Counted from the first letter of the stretch, positions 45,399 to 57,427 are shown. The stretch: DNA of 64,000 nt from Zygnema cylindricum (GCA_037447655.1 JBBHKE010000779.1:44838-108837), one strand, 5' to 3'. The notes: generated by a model from the letters alone, not told the origin. Numbers and translations: made by a program.

Positions 45399-47263
45399 GA
45401 TGTTGGATTTTTGCAATGAGCTAGCTACACTCTTTATGGAGCTAGAGAGTGCGGGAAAAGATTTTAGTGAAAAAGAAAAGGTTAACTGTTTACTGATGAA
45501 GTTACCTGATGAGTTCGAGAATATAGTCAATCGAATGCAGGACTTGCCGGACTCAAGGTTGATATGGAACTCAGTGGTAGGGATGATTCTCGTTCAGGAG
45601 AATACGATTGAGATCCGAAAAGGAGGAAAGAGTGGCCAAGCCTTGGCAACTGCGTTTAATTGGAGGAACAAGGATTCCCGGAAACCGGTCGAAAACTATG
45701 GCTGGAGGGAGTGCAAAAATCAGACCGACGAGTTCGGACCAAGGGCTCCCAAAGGTTTATGTCATTTTTGTAAGAAACCTGGGCACTATATGGCAGTGTG
45801 CACTAAGCTAACCGAGCTTCGGTTAAAAGAGGGGCAGACCGGTGGTACCCTGAGAGGAAAGAAAAAGGCCCTTGTGATACAGGTACATTAGGCAAAATCC
45901 GAGGACGAGGACGATGAGCTCTTTTTGGATGAGGAGTTGGAGGCGAAAAACGAGGTCGAAATACCACGAAGGCAGAAATGTGCTTACGGTGGATTGAAAG
46001 GTGAAGCAGGCTGGATTGTAGATTCAGGTGCCTCCATGCACATGTGTAAGGATAGGCACCTGTTCACTAAGATAAGAAATATTCCCACCGTAGAGATAGA
46101 GTACGGGGATGGAAGGATAGTCACCACTACTCTTGTAGGATCGGTAGATTTGAAAGTGTTAGTAGAAGGAAAGACATCCATAGTAACATTCTCCGATGTA
46201 TTGTTTATTCCGGAGCTGAACAAAAACCTCATCTCTACATCCGTATTAGATGATAAGGGTTTTTTTACTAGCACTAGGGAAGGAGTCTTTACTGCTAGTT
46301 TTGAGGAGGATGTCTATTTCATTGCTGAGAAAGGTAGCCATGGGATATTTAGGCTGGTTTTAAGTAATGAAAAGAAGAAACTTTATTATGCTGGTGTTCA
46401 TGATATTATGATGTGGCATAAGAGGCTTGGGCATGTGAATCGACAAGTTAAGAGAGATGAAAAAGATGGGAGTGGTGGAAGGGATTCAGTTCAGTGAGAG
46501 TGATGATATAAGTGATTGTAGTGGATGTGCTCAAGGTAAAGCACACAGATTACCCTTTCCTAAAACAGCCTTCTATAAGGAAGAAAAAATTCTAGATCTA
46601 GTACACACAGATATTTGGGGACCGGCTAAAGTGCCCTCACCAGGGGGGAAGAGATTTATGATAACTATCACTGATGATTGGTCTCGCTATTCCCGAGTGT
46701 ATTTTTTGAAAAACAAGTCCGAAGCTCAGGATTGTTTTAGACAATATAAAGCATGGAGCGAAAAACTTCATGAAAATCCAATCAAGAGAATAAGGAGTGA
46801 CAATGGTGAAGAGTATACTTCTAACCAGTTTGAGGATTTTCTGAGGGAATATGGGGTCCAACACCAAAAGACAGTTCCAGAAAACTCGGAATAGAATGGG
46901 GTAGCTGAAAGGTTAAATAGAACACTACGTGATAATGCTAGAAGTATGTTGTCAGATAAGAAGATAGAAAAAAGGTTTTGGGCAGAAGCAATGAACTGTG
47001 CTAATTACCTCAAAAATAGAGTTCTTACTTCAGCTATAAAAGATCAAACACCTTATGAGAGATAGACAGGCCGTAAACCAGACTTATCTCACTTAAAGGT
47101 TTTCGGCAGTCAAGTATTCAGTCTAGATACAGATCGCTCTAATTGGAAGCTAGATCCTAAAGGAAAACCGGGATACTTATTAGGATATGATGAGGATGTT
47201 AAAGGATATAGAGTTTATGATCTAAAAAGAGAAGATATAATCTTAGTAAAGCATCTAGTAGTT
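45399..47263 (+). pseudogene. A8 gag remainder, protease and integrase
   Basis: The gag remainder holds the zinc knuckle CHFCKKPGHYMAVC, whose last Cys is kept, then a stop at 45889. Protease WIVDSGASMHMCKDRHL is intact in the frame 45925-46497. A 4-base loss near 46440 shifts reading; integrase continues (46457-46894) with CSGCAQGKAH, TDDWSRYSRVYFL and RSDNGEEYTS. A stop near 46892 interrupts the PEQNGVAERLN block and TGG to TAG near 47064 interrupts PYERWTG. Confidence 0.87.
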
Positions 47264-49219
47264 ATGGATGAAGGAAAGTCTGTGGATCCCTTCAAATATA
47301 CAAAGTCAGTAAAAATCAGATTTGAGTCAGAAAATTCTGATGACTTTGAGCTCCCTAACTATCCGGGTTTTAGAGAAGATGACATTCTTGCAGATACAAA
47401 TCAGACCGAAAAGAACTCGGTTGTGGAAACTCCAGTGACAACTCTATCCGAAGCGGAAGACGTGGTGGAAATTGATTCGGAATCAAGGGATAGGGGAGAA
47501 GCCGAGTTTGTTCGAAAGAATCCACGAGAACCATCTATTCCGGCCTCAGATTTTGAGGGGGGAAGGAGAAGTAGCAAAAGACTACAAGAAAAACAGGTTA
47601 ATAACAAGGTAACTAAACTATCTCATCAAAATGAACCTCAAACTTATGGAGAGGCGATGACTTGTCCAGAAAGAAACCGGTGGAAGACAGCCATCAATGA
47701 GGAGATGGCCTCAATTATGGCAGCCGATACTTGGGAGTTGGTGGATTGTCCACCTAACCGAAAACCAATCGGTTGTAAGTGGGTTTTCAAATTAAAACTG
47801 AACCCAGATAACACAATCGAGCGCTACAAGGCCCGATTAGTGGCAAAGGGATTTACACAAAAAGAGGGAATTGACTACGAGGAAACCTTTGCCCCGGTGG
47901 TCAGATTTCCCTCCCTCCGCATACTTCTCTGCTTGGCAGCAGCGGAAGACATGGAAGTGCACCAGATGGACATCAAGACAACCTTTTTGCATGGAGAATT
48001 GGAAGAGGAGATCGTCATGCGACAACACAAATGGTTTATGGAGGAAGGAGAGGAGAGTAAGGTATGCCGGCTGATTAAATCTCTTTATGGTTTGAAACAG
48101 GCGCCTCGACAGTGGAATAAGAAGCTTGATGAGTTTCTTACCGGTCTGGGATATATCCGGATCAGCTCACATCACTCAATCTATGTTTTCGAAGATGAGG
48201 AAGGTTTTATATTTATTGCAATTTATGTTGATGTTTTGCTTGTCTTAAGAAAATCAATGGAAAAAATTAATAAACTGAAAACCGATCTTAAGGGGAGATT
48301 TGAAATGAAGGATATGGGGGAGGCAAGATATATTTTGGGAATTCAAGTAGAAAGAGACCGAGAAAGAAAAATTATAAGATTGACTCAAAAGGAAGCAATA
48401 GGGAACATGCTTGAAAAATTTCAAATGGATAAAGCTAATAGTTGTACAACTCCAATGGAGTTGAAGAAGGGAAGTGAGGGGAGTGAGGAAGAAGTAGTCA
48501 TAGTCTTAGACGAGGAATTATCTCCTGAAGAACAGAAGTTCATGCAGACTATTCCTTACAGGCAAGTAGTAGGAAGTCTAATCTATTTTATGAATTGTAC
48601 CCGGTCGGATTTAGCTACAGTTGTAGAAGTGCTGAGTAGAAGTCTAAATGCTCCCACTAAGAGGGATTAGGAGGCAGCTAAGAGAGTCCTTAGATACTTG
48701 ATAGGAACTAGGGATCTATGGTTGCATTTGGATGGGGAGAATACTGATATCACTACTTGGAGTGATGCCAGTTATGGTGATGCTCCGATGAGGAGATGCA
48801 CTTCTGGATATGTATTATATGTGGGTGATGGGGCTTGCTGTTGGAATAGCAAACAACAAAAAGTTATTGCTCTGTCCACCATGGAGGCTGAGTATATGGC
48901 CTCATGCTCTGCTGTAAAAGAATTGATGTGGGTCAAGTCTTTCCTTCGTGAGCTTCGTCACCTTTAGAGTGGTGTGCAGAAAATTTTTTGTGATAATCAG
49001 GCAGCAATCGCTATTTCTGCCAATCCTAAACATCATTTTAAAGCTAAACACATGGACATTAGACTCAGCTTTGTTAGAGAGAAAGTAGAAAACAAAATAA
49101 TCAGCTTAGAGTACCGACCAGATAGTGAGATGGTGGCAGATATGATGACCAAACCTGTGCCTTCCCCTAAGCTAATTTACTGCAGGGAAAAGTGTGGTCT
49201 GAAATTAAAGATTGACTAG
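47264..49219 (+). pseudogene. A8 linker, reverse transcriptase and RNase H; catalytic Asp mutated
   Basis: The 468-codon frame 47264-48670 covers the acidic linker and nearly all of reverse transcriptase: WELVDCPPNRKPIGCKWVF, EETFAPVVRFPSLRILL, MDIKTTFLHGELEEE and SLYGLKQAPRQWNKKLDE. The catalytic motif near 48222-48240 reads YVDVLLVLRKS, so the second Asp of YVDD is Val. RNase H (48698-49219) has stops at 48668 and 48965 but keeps WSDASYGDAPMRRCTSGYV. The copy looks intact by length but would be inactive. Confidence 0.9.
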
Positions 49220-49232
49220 AAAATAAGGGGAG

Positions 49233-50289
49233 TGTAGAAATTAAGGGTCTTTTAAGTATTTTCTAGGTCTGAATAGAAACAAGAAAGAAGTCGAGGCAGT
49301 CTACCTCTAACTTCTCTCTCCAACTTCTCAAACTTGTCGCAGTCATTAAGAAATTGGAGAAGGAGCTAGAGCCATGGCTACCTAGGCTATCCAAAGGTTT
49401 ACGGGAAAATATATTTTGGTTAGGGGTTTAATTTAACTAAAAGATATGTGCCGGCGACAAGATTTTATCCTGGTACCCGCCGCCCGGCAGTCAGCCAATA
49501 GCCGGTAGCCTAAGCCGTTAAGTCTAGGAGTTTTGTTATGTACTATATGGTTTGATAATTAGTTAAACATTTATACGTATGATAGTTCATTTAACTGTAA
49601 CTGTTTACGGAAGACATGTATCCAGTAAATGTAAAAGTATGGATTCCGGTACGGATACGAAACCAATACCGCGCATTTATTTCGTAAATGAAACAAATAC
49701 CGCGCATGTATTTATTACGGCTACGATTAAAGCCGAATTTAATCGGACGGCCGGGATTAGCGCCGAGATCGCGGAGGAAGATTTCGGCGGTTTGTGGCCA
49801 TCGCCACATCGGATGACGCGTGGCAAAATTCCGTTGGATTGTGGAAACTCCGGAGATTATGGCACCGAATCCGGATTTGACATGTGTCGACATTTTGGCC
49901 ATGTCGTACAATGTCCGTACATAAAGTACACCGGCAGCTGTACTTTTGCGTACGGAACTCAATTCTGATTGGTTCCGTACATCAGTAGATAGAGTCTGTG
50001 AGAGAGATAGGACTTAGAAAAATTAGAAGATAGGACCCTCTCTCCCAGAGAGCTTCTGTACAAAAGGTCAACTTTGACCCTCCATAACTTACTGCTCAGG
50101 GGAGCAAATTCAGAGATTCTTTTTGCTATTGACTCAGTGGAGTCTTGTTTTCACAGGGGTGAAGTTGGTCACAGTTTTTGTCTGCCAAGGTGGCAAATAT
50201 TTTTGCTAAAACACAAAGGGGTTAGGGTTATCCTAGAGGCTTCTTGGAAGCTGTCCACTCTGAGGACTTATGGAGGTCTCAGAGTTTCA
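49233..50289 (+). repeat. A8 3' LTR (1057 bp)
   Basis: TGTAGAAATTAAGGGTC start after the polypurine tract, GAGTTTCA end at 50289. The tRNA-like hairpin block is at about 49440-49520. Confidence 0.9.
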
Positions 50290-51448
50290 TACTGCTGGCA
50301 CAAATTTAGGTTTTAGTCAATTAGCTATACGAACGACTACAAAAAAGGAGACGGGACCATCCAAATAAAAGGTATGGGTGTTTGTTTTTGTAACGTTTAT
50401 GAAAAACGGGCATGGAAAAAGGGCATGAAACACGGGCATAATAAAATGGACATGGAATCGATCGTGATCCGTACGTCTACTATTGTACGGTACCGTAGCA
50501 TTTTTTTCACGAAAGCTCCTAGAAAAAATCCGTATATTATTGTACATTTTAAAGACAACCACAACATCATGAAGAAGTGTCCAACCCAACCTCGTCAATT
50601 TTTTTTGTCTGCACTCGTGGTAACAAACGCCCCACTCTCACACGCACGTGGCGATGCCGCCAACTAGCGATTTTTTAAGGACATGAAACGAAATATAAAC
50701 AAATACACGTTTCCCTGTTTTTTTTTCCATTGAAAATAACGAATATGACAAGCGTAAAGATTACAAAACTGACTATTCTTAAAAAGATATAACACAAAAC
50801 AATACTTCAAATGCTACACAAAACATAACAAACAAATTTATATTTCACTTATAAACATTCTTGACATTTCTCTCAAAACTCCTACCCACAATATTTATAA
50901 GCGTTAAAAAAATGAAGCTTAAATAGAATGGTAGACGGAAAAGGTGAAAGGAGGGTAACAAAAGCAAAAATCAGAAAATAAACAAAAAAATATATGAGTT
51001 ACCTTCAAATAAGCCTTGATAAAAAAACAAAAAAAATCGTAATGACATAACAGCCTCATAAAAAACTGACAACAAAATGAAAGGATAACAACACAAGAGC
51101 TATCATGGGTCATAAATTGTATTTGCATGTTTGGAAGGAAAATGGCATTTGCCACGTAATGTTGAACCACTCCTGTTAAAAGTGTAGGCTCTTGCCTCGT
51201 CATCAATGGCAAAGTTGGCGGGCATCGAAATGTGCACCATTTCTTACTACGCAATTAAAAAAAGTACGAAAATGGCATGAAAGTGATGACATGGGCGAAG
51301 TGCAATCCATGGCGGTGAAAGAGGAAGCGAGACTCTCACATATCTTTGTTGAAAAAATAGAGAGATTTTCAGGATGGCGGCACAGTCAGGTTGGCGGCGC
51401 AATTGTTTGATTCCATAGTGAAAAAAAAGCGGTTGTGGTTGAGCAATG
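50290..51448. other. AT-rich spacer, possible small inverted-repeat element at 50373-50634
   Basis: No gene is recognised. GGGTGTTTGTT near 50373 and AACAAACGCCCC near 50623 form an imperfect inverted pair about 260 bp apart, which may be a decayed miniature transposon; no target duplication was seen. The rest has no clear structure. Confidence 0.4.
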
Positions 51449-51671
51449 ACACAAACTATTAGCACTTACAGGAATTGTTACCTAACTTACACAAACTGTT
51501 ACCGCTAACAGGAAATGTTACCCAACTTACACAAACTGTTAGCGCTAACAAGAATTGTTACCTAATTTACACAAACTGTTTGAGCTAACAGGAATTGTTA
51601 TCTAAATTACACAAACTGTTATCGCTGACAGAAATTGTTACCTAATTGACACAAACTGTTAGCGCTAACAG
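51449..51671. repeat. 40-bp tandem repeat, about 5.6 copies
   Basis: Units read ACACAAACTG, TTAGCGCTAACAGG, AATTGTTACCTAACTT with a few changes each. Two units, the third and the partial last one, contain the 12-bp perfect palindrome GTTAGCGCTAAC. Confidence 0.92.
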
Positions 51672-52209
51672 ATTGGTCCAAAATGATTATATTTTGTGAG
51701 GTTTGTCCGCATTTGGAGTTACCCTACGCCATATATCACCCAAACCAAATGTTGTATATTTACTATTTTGTTGTATATTTTATTACTCTAATTAATGTCT
51801 TAATGTGGTAAAAAATTCATATTACAGTTAAAAGTTACTCCATTTAAGCGTCAATTTAGTAGATTTGGTTTTTTCAAAATTAATATGTATATTAAAACAG
51901 ACGCAATCATATATTAAAATATATTTCTAATGAAATTGGTGGCAAGTTCCCTATTTTAACTGAATGCGCGGAATGTCGAACAACAGTTACAAAGTTATTA
52001 TGAAAAAAAGGCAAACACATATTGTCGCCGTTGATCTATAAACTCTTCACATGGAAATTTATGTTTATATTCACACGAACGACAATGTTGTCGATGGACG
52101 AGAGTTATGCGAACGACTTTTTTTCGATGAGATTTAGTCTTTTTGTTTATTGCAATTTCACGTGCGACCACGATTTTATTAAATCGTTATTTATACATTT
52201 TTATTTATA
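51672..52209. other. AT-rich spacer
   Basis: No gene, RNA or repeat was recognised in this stretch. Confidence 0.5.
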
Positions 52210-52415
52210 AAAGTACAATTTTGCACGGTCAGACGTCGTCCATACTCCACACTATTTAAAGCGAATCTATATTAAAATTAGTAACGCTAATTTAACCGTA
52301 CCTGAAATAGTATAAATAATTATTTAGAATTATGTACTCTATTTAACGTGATAGAGTCGAAATTTAGGGCGACCGAATTAGCGTTCATAACTCTAATTAC
52401 GATTCGCGGTGTTCC
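52210..52415 (-). mobile_element. Fragment of the inverted-repeat element family also found at 60836
   Basis: Read on the minus strand this piece begins AACACCGCGAATCGTAATTAG and later has a TTAAATAG, GTGTGGAGTA, GACCGTGC series. The element at 60836 shows the same blocks in the same order (ACACCGCCAATCGTTATTAG; TTAAATAGAGTGGTGTA; GACCGTAC). Only one end is recognisable. Confidence 0.55.
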
Positions 52416-52780
52416 GTAGTGAAACGTACCTACGAAACCTTCACTTTTTTTCGCTTTTTTATTACCCGGCCGTACCCGAATTTGATTTTCGTTTTTTGAA
52501 ACACCCGGCCGAATCCGGCCGGCCCCCCAAAATTTGGCACCCGAATCCGTTCCCGATCCGAGGTGGCCGGAGGGGTACGGATAGGGTACGGATTGGAGCA
52601 CCGATTGCGACCTCTACCGCACGCATCACGGGGTTTATCGACCGTATCGTTAATGAAAGCGTGTCACCAACGCTTGCACTTGGCCACGTCATAATACGGT
52701 TTTTTTGAAGAGCGACGCTTTGCACCCTGCCACGTTTCCTGAGGGAAAACGGGAAATTCAACTGCGTCGGGGATGGCGTA
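52416..52780. other. GC-rich upstream region with CCGG-rich degenerate repeats
   Basis: CCCGGCCG and GGGTACGGAT are repeated in degenerate form at 52466-52590. The region may be the promoter of the downstream gene, but no defined promoter element is seen. Confidence 0.4.
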
Positions 52781-52935
52781 ATGAGCTGTACTGCAAATAA
52801 CGCTGCGACATGGAGCGGCGCTGCCAAACGTTCTAGGAAAATTGGCGATGGAGATGAACATTTGAAACTGGCGGGAAAAAGCGGTGTGGATGACTTTCTT
52901 CCTCTTCTCTCCCTTCTCACAACGTTGCTTCTCAG
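52781..52935 (+). other. Possible non-coding or uORF-bearing leader exon of the downstream gene
   Basis: An ATG at 52781 opens a frame of 51 codons that runs to a good donor, CTCAG/GTATTC at 52935/52936. The next strong acceptor, after a long pyrimidine tract, is CTCACAG/G at 55084/55085. Joining the two gives a short upstream frame ending in TGA before the main ATG at 55123. Whether this exon is used is not shown by the sequence. Confidence 0.35.
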
Positions 52936-53280
52936 GTATTCATGATCCTAAACTCTGTCTCTAAAGTGCTGCTCCTCCTCCTCCTTTTCCCTTCCCTCTC
53001 TATTATCTTTTTCTCTCTCTTGATGCGCTTCCTGATTTTCCCCAGTTTTTTTTGTACTGTTTTCCCTCCTCTCTCTCTCTAATCCCAGCTTGACATCCGC
53101 TATTTATACCTTTCTTTCTCTCTCTCTTTGTCGCTCTTCTCTGTCTTTCTCTCTCCATCCAGTCTCTATAAGTGGATGTGATTTTAAACTCAAATGTATT
53201 CGACTGCTGAGATGAAAGAAAGCCTATGCAGCTCTTCTCTCTCCCCTACCTGTCTTCCCGTCTTTCCGCTTCATTTCTCA

Positions 53281-53445
53281 GAACCTCTAAACCAATCCCA
53301 TCCCTAATCCTGACTCCAACCCTTGCCGTAACTCTAATCCTAACCCTAATCTTGTTCTGAAACTCTAACCCTACACTTAACTCTTATCCTAACCCTAGTA
53401 TTCACCTAACCCAAACCTGTCCCTGACCTAACCCTAAATTTAGCC
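53281..53445 (+). repeat. Degenerate telomere-like repeats (CCCTAA)
   Basis: CCTAACCCTAAT, CTCTAACCCTACAC, CCTAACCCTAG and CCTAACCCTAAATT occur in one orientation, mixed with changed units. This is interstitial, in the presumed leader intron. Confidence 0.75.
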
Positions 53446-54744
53446 GAGGCAACCCACATTTAGTAATTTAGCTCCTCTGACTTACATTGTAATCCTTTGA
53501 TTTTGATCCGGATCCTGGATAGTCCTATTGATCTATCGAGTTTTGACGCAAGCGGACCTTTGATGTCGATCATTTATCCACCTGCCTCAAAAGTTCGATG
53601 ATTTTGATGTCCCTTCTATACCACATTTCTTCTGGCTTTCCATTTCTCCTTTGGCTCATTTCTTTTTTTTGGTTATTAACTTTAGTTAATGCATTTTACT
53701 TCTCCCTTTCTCTCCCTCTTTGTTTTCCTCTCTCGGTCTTCCTCATACTATGTTTTTACCTTCAACCTCTCTTCCATTTCTTCATGTTGTAAACATTTTT
53801 CTCTTCCCTTCGCCGCCCTCTCCTTTGTCTCCCCCCCCCCCCTTTCCCTTCCTCTCTCTCCAATTTCCCATTTATCTTTGATTTTTTGCCTTTTTTTGAT
53901 CAACTTTTGACTTTGTTCCGGTCTTCTTGGTTTCATATTTTCTATTCCTTCGTGGATTTGGTAGTGTAGTCAGTTTCGAATGCTTAGGACTTGTTTGGTT
54001 TTATGACGTATGGCTTTTTTGGGGGAGATCCGAAATTTTTGTTGTTGAATTTTGGAGTTAAGAATTTTGAACTTGGAAAGTAAAAGTTGAAATTTGGACT
54101 TAGATTCTGAAGATTTGGAATGTGCATCGTGAGTCGTTATGAAAGCAAAGAAAATATTAGTGTGGGGTTTATGTTAGTGTTAATAATTCTTATTCAGTTT
54201 TTATGACGTTTCTGTTTTTGAATTGTTAGTGTCATTGATACTATTTTAGGTTTGAGGGGTAAAATTTCCTTGACGTTAATAATGATACGCGGCGTAGTTT
54301 ATGGAATTTGAAACCCAGAATGTTGAATATGGTTTTAAAAATATAAAAACCTGGAAACTGGAAAGTGGGGATCAGAGATTGGACTCGAAAAACTAAAACT
54401 AGAAGGATTTTGGAAAATTACGGGGTCAAAAACATTGTAGGTCGAATCCATCTTTTGTTTTGTTTCATTTTTTTATCGGCAATGTTTTCCGACTTGTAAC
54501 CTTCAGAAAAAAAGTAAAAGTAAGATGAAAAATTGAATTGTGAAATGTACGGTTTACAGTTGTTAAGTCGAACTGAATTTGCCAAAACTCTTTTGTTGCT
54601 TCTTTTTTGGCTTTTAGAATGCTGGTTTGTGAACCGTTGCATATGTTTTTTATATCGCAAACTCCTGTATCTTTTCTTTTCTTGTCATTTCTGTTTTGCA
54701 AAGTTGTTTCAAACTCTTTTACCAATTCTTTTCTTCATTCAACC

Positions 54745-55084
54745 CTTGCTGTTTCTCTTCTCTCTCTCTCTCTCTCCCCTCGTTTATGCTTCCCTGTAGT
54801 TTTTCACTTTCCCTACCTCTCCCCTCCATCTCCCTCTCCCTCTCCCTCTCTTTCACCCTCTCGCTCTCTATCAGTCTCTCGCTCTCGCTTGCCTTGTTCC
54901 TCTCTCCGCTCCCCCTTGCCCCCCCCACCCTCCTCCCATTCCCATTCCACCACCTCTCCTATACTTTTCTGCTCTGTTCTCTCCTCGCCCTGTGCTATCT
55001 CCCTCACTCCCTCTTCTTTTTCCCTCGTTTTTCTCTCCCTGCACACCCCCTCTCTCCCCCTCTCTCTATTTCCCCCTCTCACAG
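54745..55084 (+). repeat. Long pyrimidine tract ending in a splice acceptor
   Basis: About 340 bases of nearly pure C and T (CTCTCTCTC, CCCTCTCCCTC) end in CTCACAG/G, 38 bases before the start codon of the plastid gene. It looks like the 3' end of a leader intron of about 2.1 kb. Open frames here are Ser/Leu/Pro-rich artefacts. Confidence 0.65.
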
Positions 55085-55122
55085 GTCCTTGAGGGCCTGC
55101 CAGCTCAACAGCTGAGACAGCC

Positions 55123-57427
55123 ATGGCGGCCACGTCAGCAAGGTTGTTAGAAGGGGCGACCTGTCAATGGAACGGAGCTTTAACGACAAAGAAAACTGAC
55201 ATTCAGGTATTCCCATCCTCTTTTGATCCTATTTCAGTATTTCAGTATATTTTTTTTAAGCCATGTCACACCGTAAAACCTACACAGTAACTAAGGGAAA
55301 AATGAGAACCTTTCTTTCCTGTAAGCCGGATGTTTTGCTGTTAGGATCGTCATTGGTTGAAGAGTTTCTGATGATTTTTTTTAAGCGGGTTGACTTAAGA
55401 GAGCTTGGTGAAGGTTTTTCCTTGAGAGTGCAAAAATCCACCCCTTGTAGTTGCGGATTTTCATCCACTACACCGCCCGTTCCTATTAGAGTTAGTGAAT
55501 TATTAGTGTTAACATTTTTTTTAAATTAACAAACACTTAATTATGTTTTGCCATTATGGTCCACTTAACTAAAAGTGTTATTAACACTTATTAATGATTT
55601 TGGATCAAAATAACTCTCACTCAGATTATAGTGATTATTCTTATAGCGATGGGCAGTGTGATGTGGAAGAAGTTGCTGTAGCTTGTCGATGTGTCACCTT
55701 TGGATTCGACGATAGGTTCTTTCCATTTGTCGGACTCACTTTTCAAGGGCCTTCATTGCCACATTGGATTCTGTTTCCTTGATTTTCAGTCGAACGAATA
55801 TGAAAAAACTGAGGAAGAATTTAGGGAGGGAAAGCTTCTTCAGTTTTTCTTTTAAAATTAAGTGGAATTCGAGTAGAGTAGGGCTGGAAAGATGTTTGAC
55901 TTTGTTTTCATCTTCTATACGACAGACAGTCGGTTTCTGTTTAAGGCATTTCACAATTTTGACCTTCGCAATTTCAGCCTTTTAGGTATTTTATACATAC
56001 GCCATTACTGGAGTTACTACGCAGTAAGTGTAGTAATCGTACATAAAACTGTCCGAATTGTACAATTGCTGCAATTACTGGCCAGCGACGCCAGTAATCG
56101 CCTAAGTGTAATTATCCTATTAATAGCAGCTTGTCGGTTTAAGCATTTTGCAGAAAGTATTTTGGTGTTTGTTTAAGCTTCTCAACTCAGTTTAAAAGTT
56201 CGCTATCAGTATTCACTTTGTCTTATAACCAACTCAGTATCTCTCCTTCCTTACTGCGTTTTTTAGGATTATCATAGGAATCTGTTTAAACTAAGGAAAA
56301 CTTTTTTTTTTTTTTTTGCACCTTTTAAAGACGAGTATTAAAAGATGTTCCTTATCAACCAATTCAAATATTAATGGTGGTGAAAACTTCTCCTTACACC
56401 GTTTTGTGTCTTTTCCATTTTTGCTTCCACGCTTCAGACGGTCAGCTCCAAGACAAAAGTCCTTTCATGGACGCTGCTGTCATCCGACCATTTTAGGATT
56501 GGTTCCGGATCACCGCACAAACCAACTTCTATTTGCAGGAGAAATACTGAGTTAGGTCTGGTTCCAAAACGGAGCAATGCAACGACAGAAACTGCATTTT
56601 CTGCAATTACCTCAACTACCGCAATTCGAAGTGCTTTATTATCGTCCAATGAAACGGCTCCGGTGAGCTCAGCAGAAGTGGCACAGCCAATCCTCGTCGC
56701 GGGGGCAGGAGGAGGAGTAGGTCAACTTGTTGTTGCTTCCCTTTTGGACCGAGGTTATTTTGTTCGCGCTCTAGTAAGAACACCTGAGAAAGCCGAAGCA
56801 ATGTTTGGAAGTGCCATCGGAGAGCAACTACAGATTATTCCCGCAGATTTGCGGTTTCCTGAGAGTCTTAATAGCTCGTTATCCGGTGTCGGGAGTGTGA
56901 TTGTTTGTACGGGAACTACAGCGTTTCCTTCAAAGCGATGGGATGGAGATAACGGGCCCGAACAGACCGACGTTGTCGGAAACCTGAATCTTCTCGCAGC
57001 TCTTCCGCCAACTGTGAAACGGATAATATTCGTCTCTTCTGTCGGGGTCACGCGTTACGATAAGCTTCCGTATAATATTTTAAATTTGTTTGGAGTGTTG
57101 CGATGCAAAAAACAGGCCGAGGAAATGGTTCAAGCCTCAGGGATTCCGTATACCATTTTCCGTCCTGGAAGATTGACAGATGGACCGTACACTTCCTATG
57201 ACTTAAACACTCTGTTGAAAGCAACCTCAGGAATGAGAAAAGCTGTTATTGTGGAGAAGGGTGATACTTTAAGTGGAGAAGCAAGTCGAATATTCGTTGC
57301 AGAGGCATGTGTTCAAGCTCTGGCTCTTCCTGTAACCATTGGTCAGGTTTATTGCATTAGTTCGACAGAGGGAGATGGCCCTGGTAAAGATCCTAACAAA
57401 TGGGCAGCAATTTTTGAGTCGTTATAA
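55123..57427 (+). CDS. Plastid-type NAD(P)-binding Rossmann protein (atypical SDR), AT4G31530-like, two exons
   Basis: Exon 1 is 55123-55206 and exon 2 is 56438-57427; the intron (55207-56437, GT-AG) is phase 0. The spliced protein has 357 residues. Residues 1 to about 110 are Ser/Thr/Arg-rich with few acids, as expected for a plastid transit peptide. The domain begins PILVAGAGGGVGQLVV (glycine-rich nucleotide loop), followed by CTGTTAFPSKRWDGDN, VKRIIFVSSVGVTRYDKLP, NLFGVLRCKKQAEE and FRPGRLTDGPYTSYDLNTLL. These blocks agree closely with what I recall of Arabidopsis AT4G31530, an atypical short-chain dehydrogenase of unknown substrate. The ATG at 55123 has an in-frame stop upstream at 55090 and a good context (GCCATGG). 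No stop or shift interrupts it, so the gene is probably active. Confidence 0.88.

Larger units (their letters stand above)
45399..50289 (+). mobile_element. Copia-type element A8, lacking primer site and 5' gag
   Basis: The internal sequence starts at the LDFCNELATLFMELES block of gag and continues to RNase H, polypurine tract and 3' LTR (49233-50289). About 500 bp of primer site and gag are missing at the left junction. Stops and single-base indels are scattered. No target duplication is seen around the A7-A8 array. Confidence 0.87.

Noticed and set aside
52462-52920. 152-codon minus-strand frame
   Set aside because: No domain, and it overlaps a GC-rich, CCGG-repeat region and a better plus-strand exon candidate.
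53821-53860. Poly-C and T-rich stretch as a sequencing or vector artefact
   Set aside because: It lies in a long, naturally pyrimidine-rich region with mixed units; no vector sequence is seen.
54607-55133. Ser/Leu/Pro-rich plus-strand and Glu/Arg-rich minus-strand frames of 106-161 codons
   Set aside because: They come from the pyrimidine tract before the splice acceptor; composition alone explains the lack of stops.
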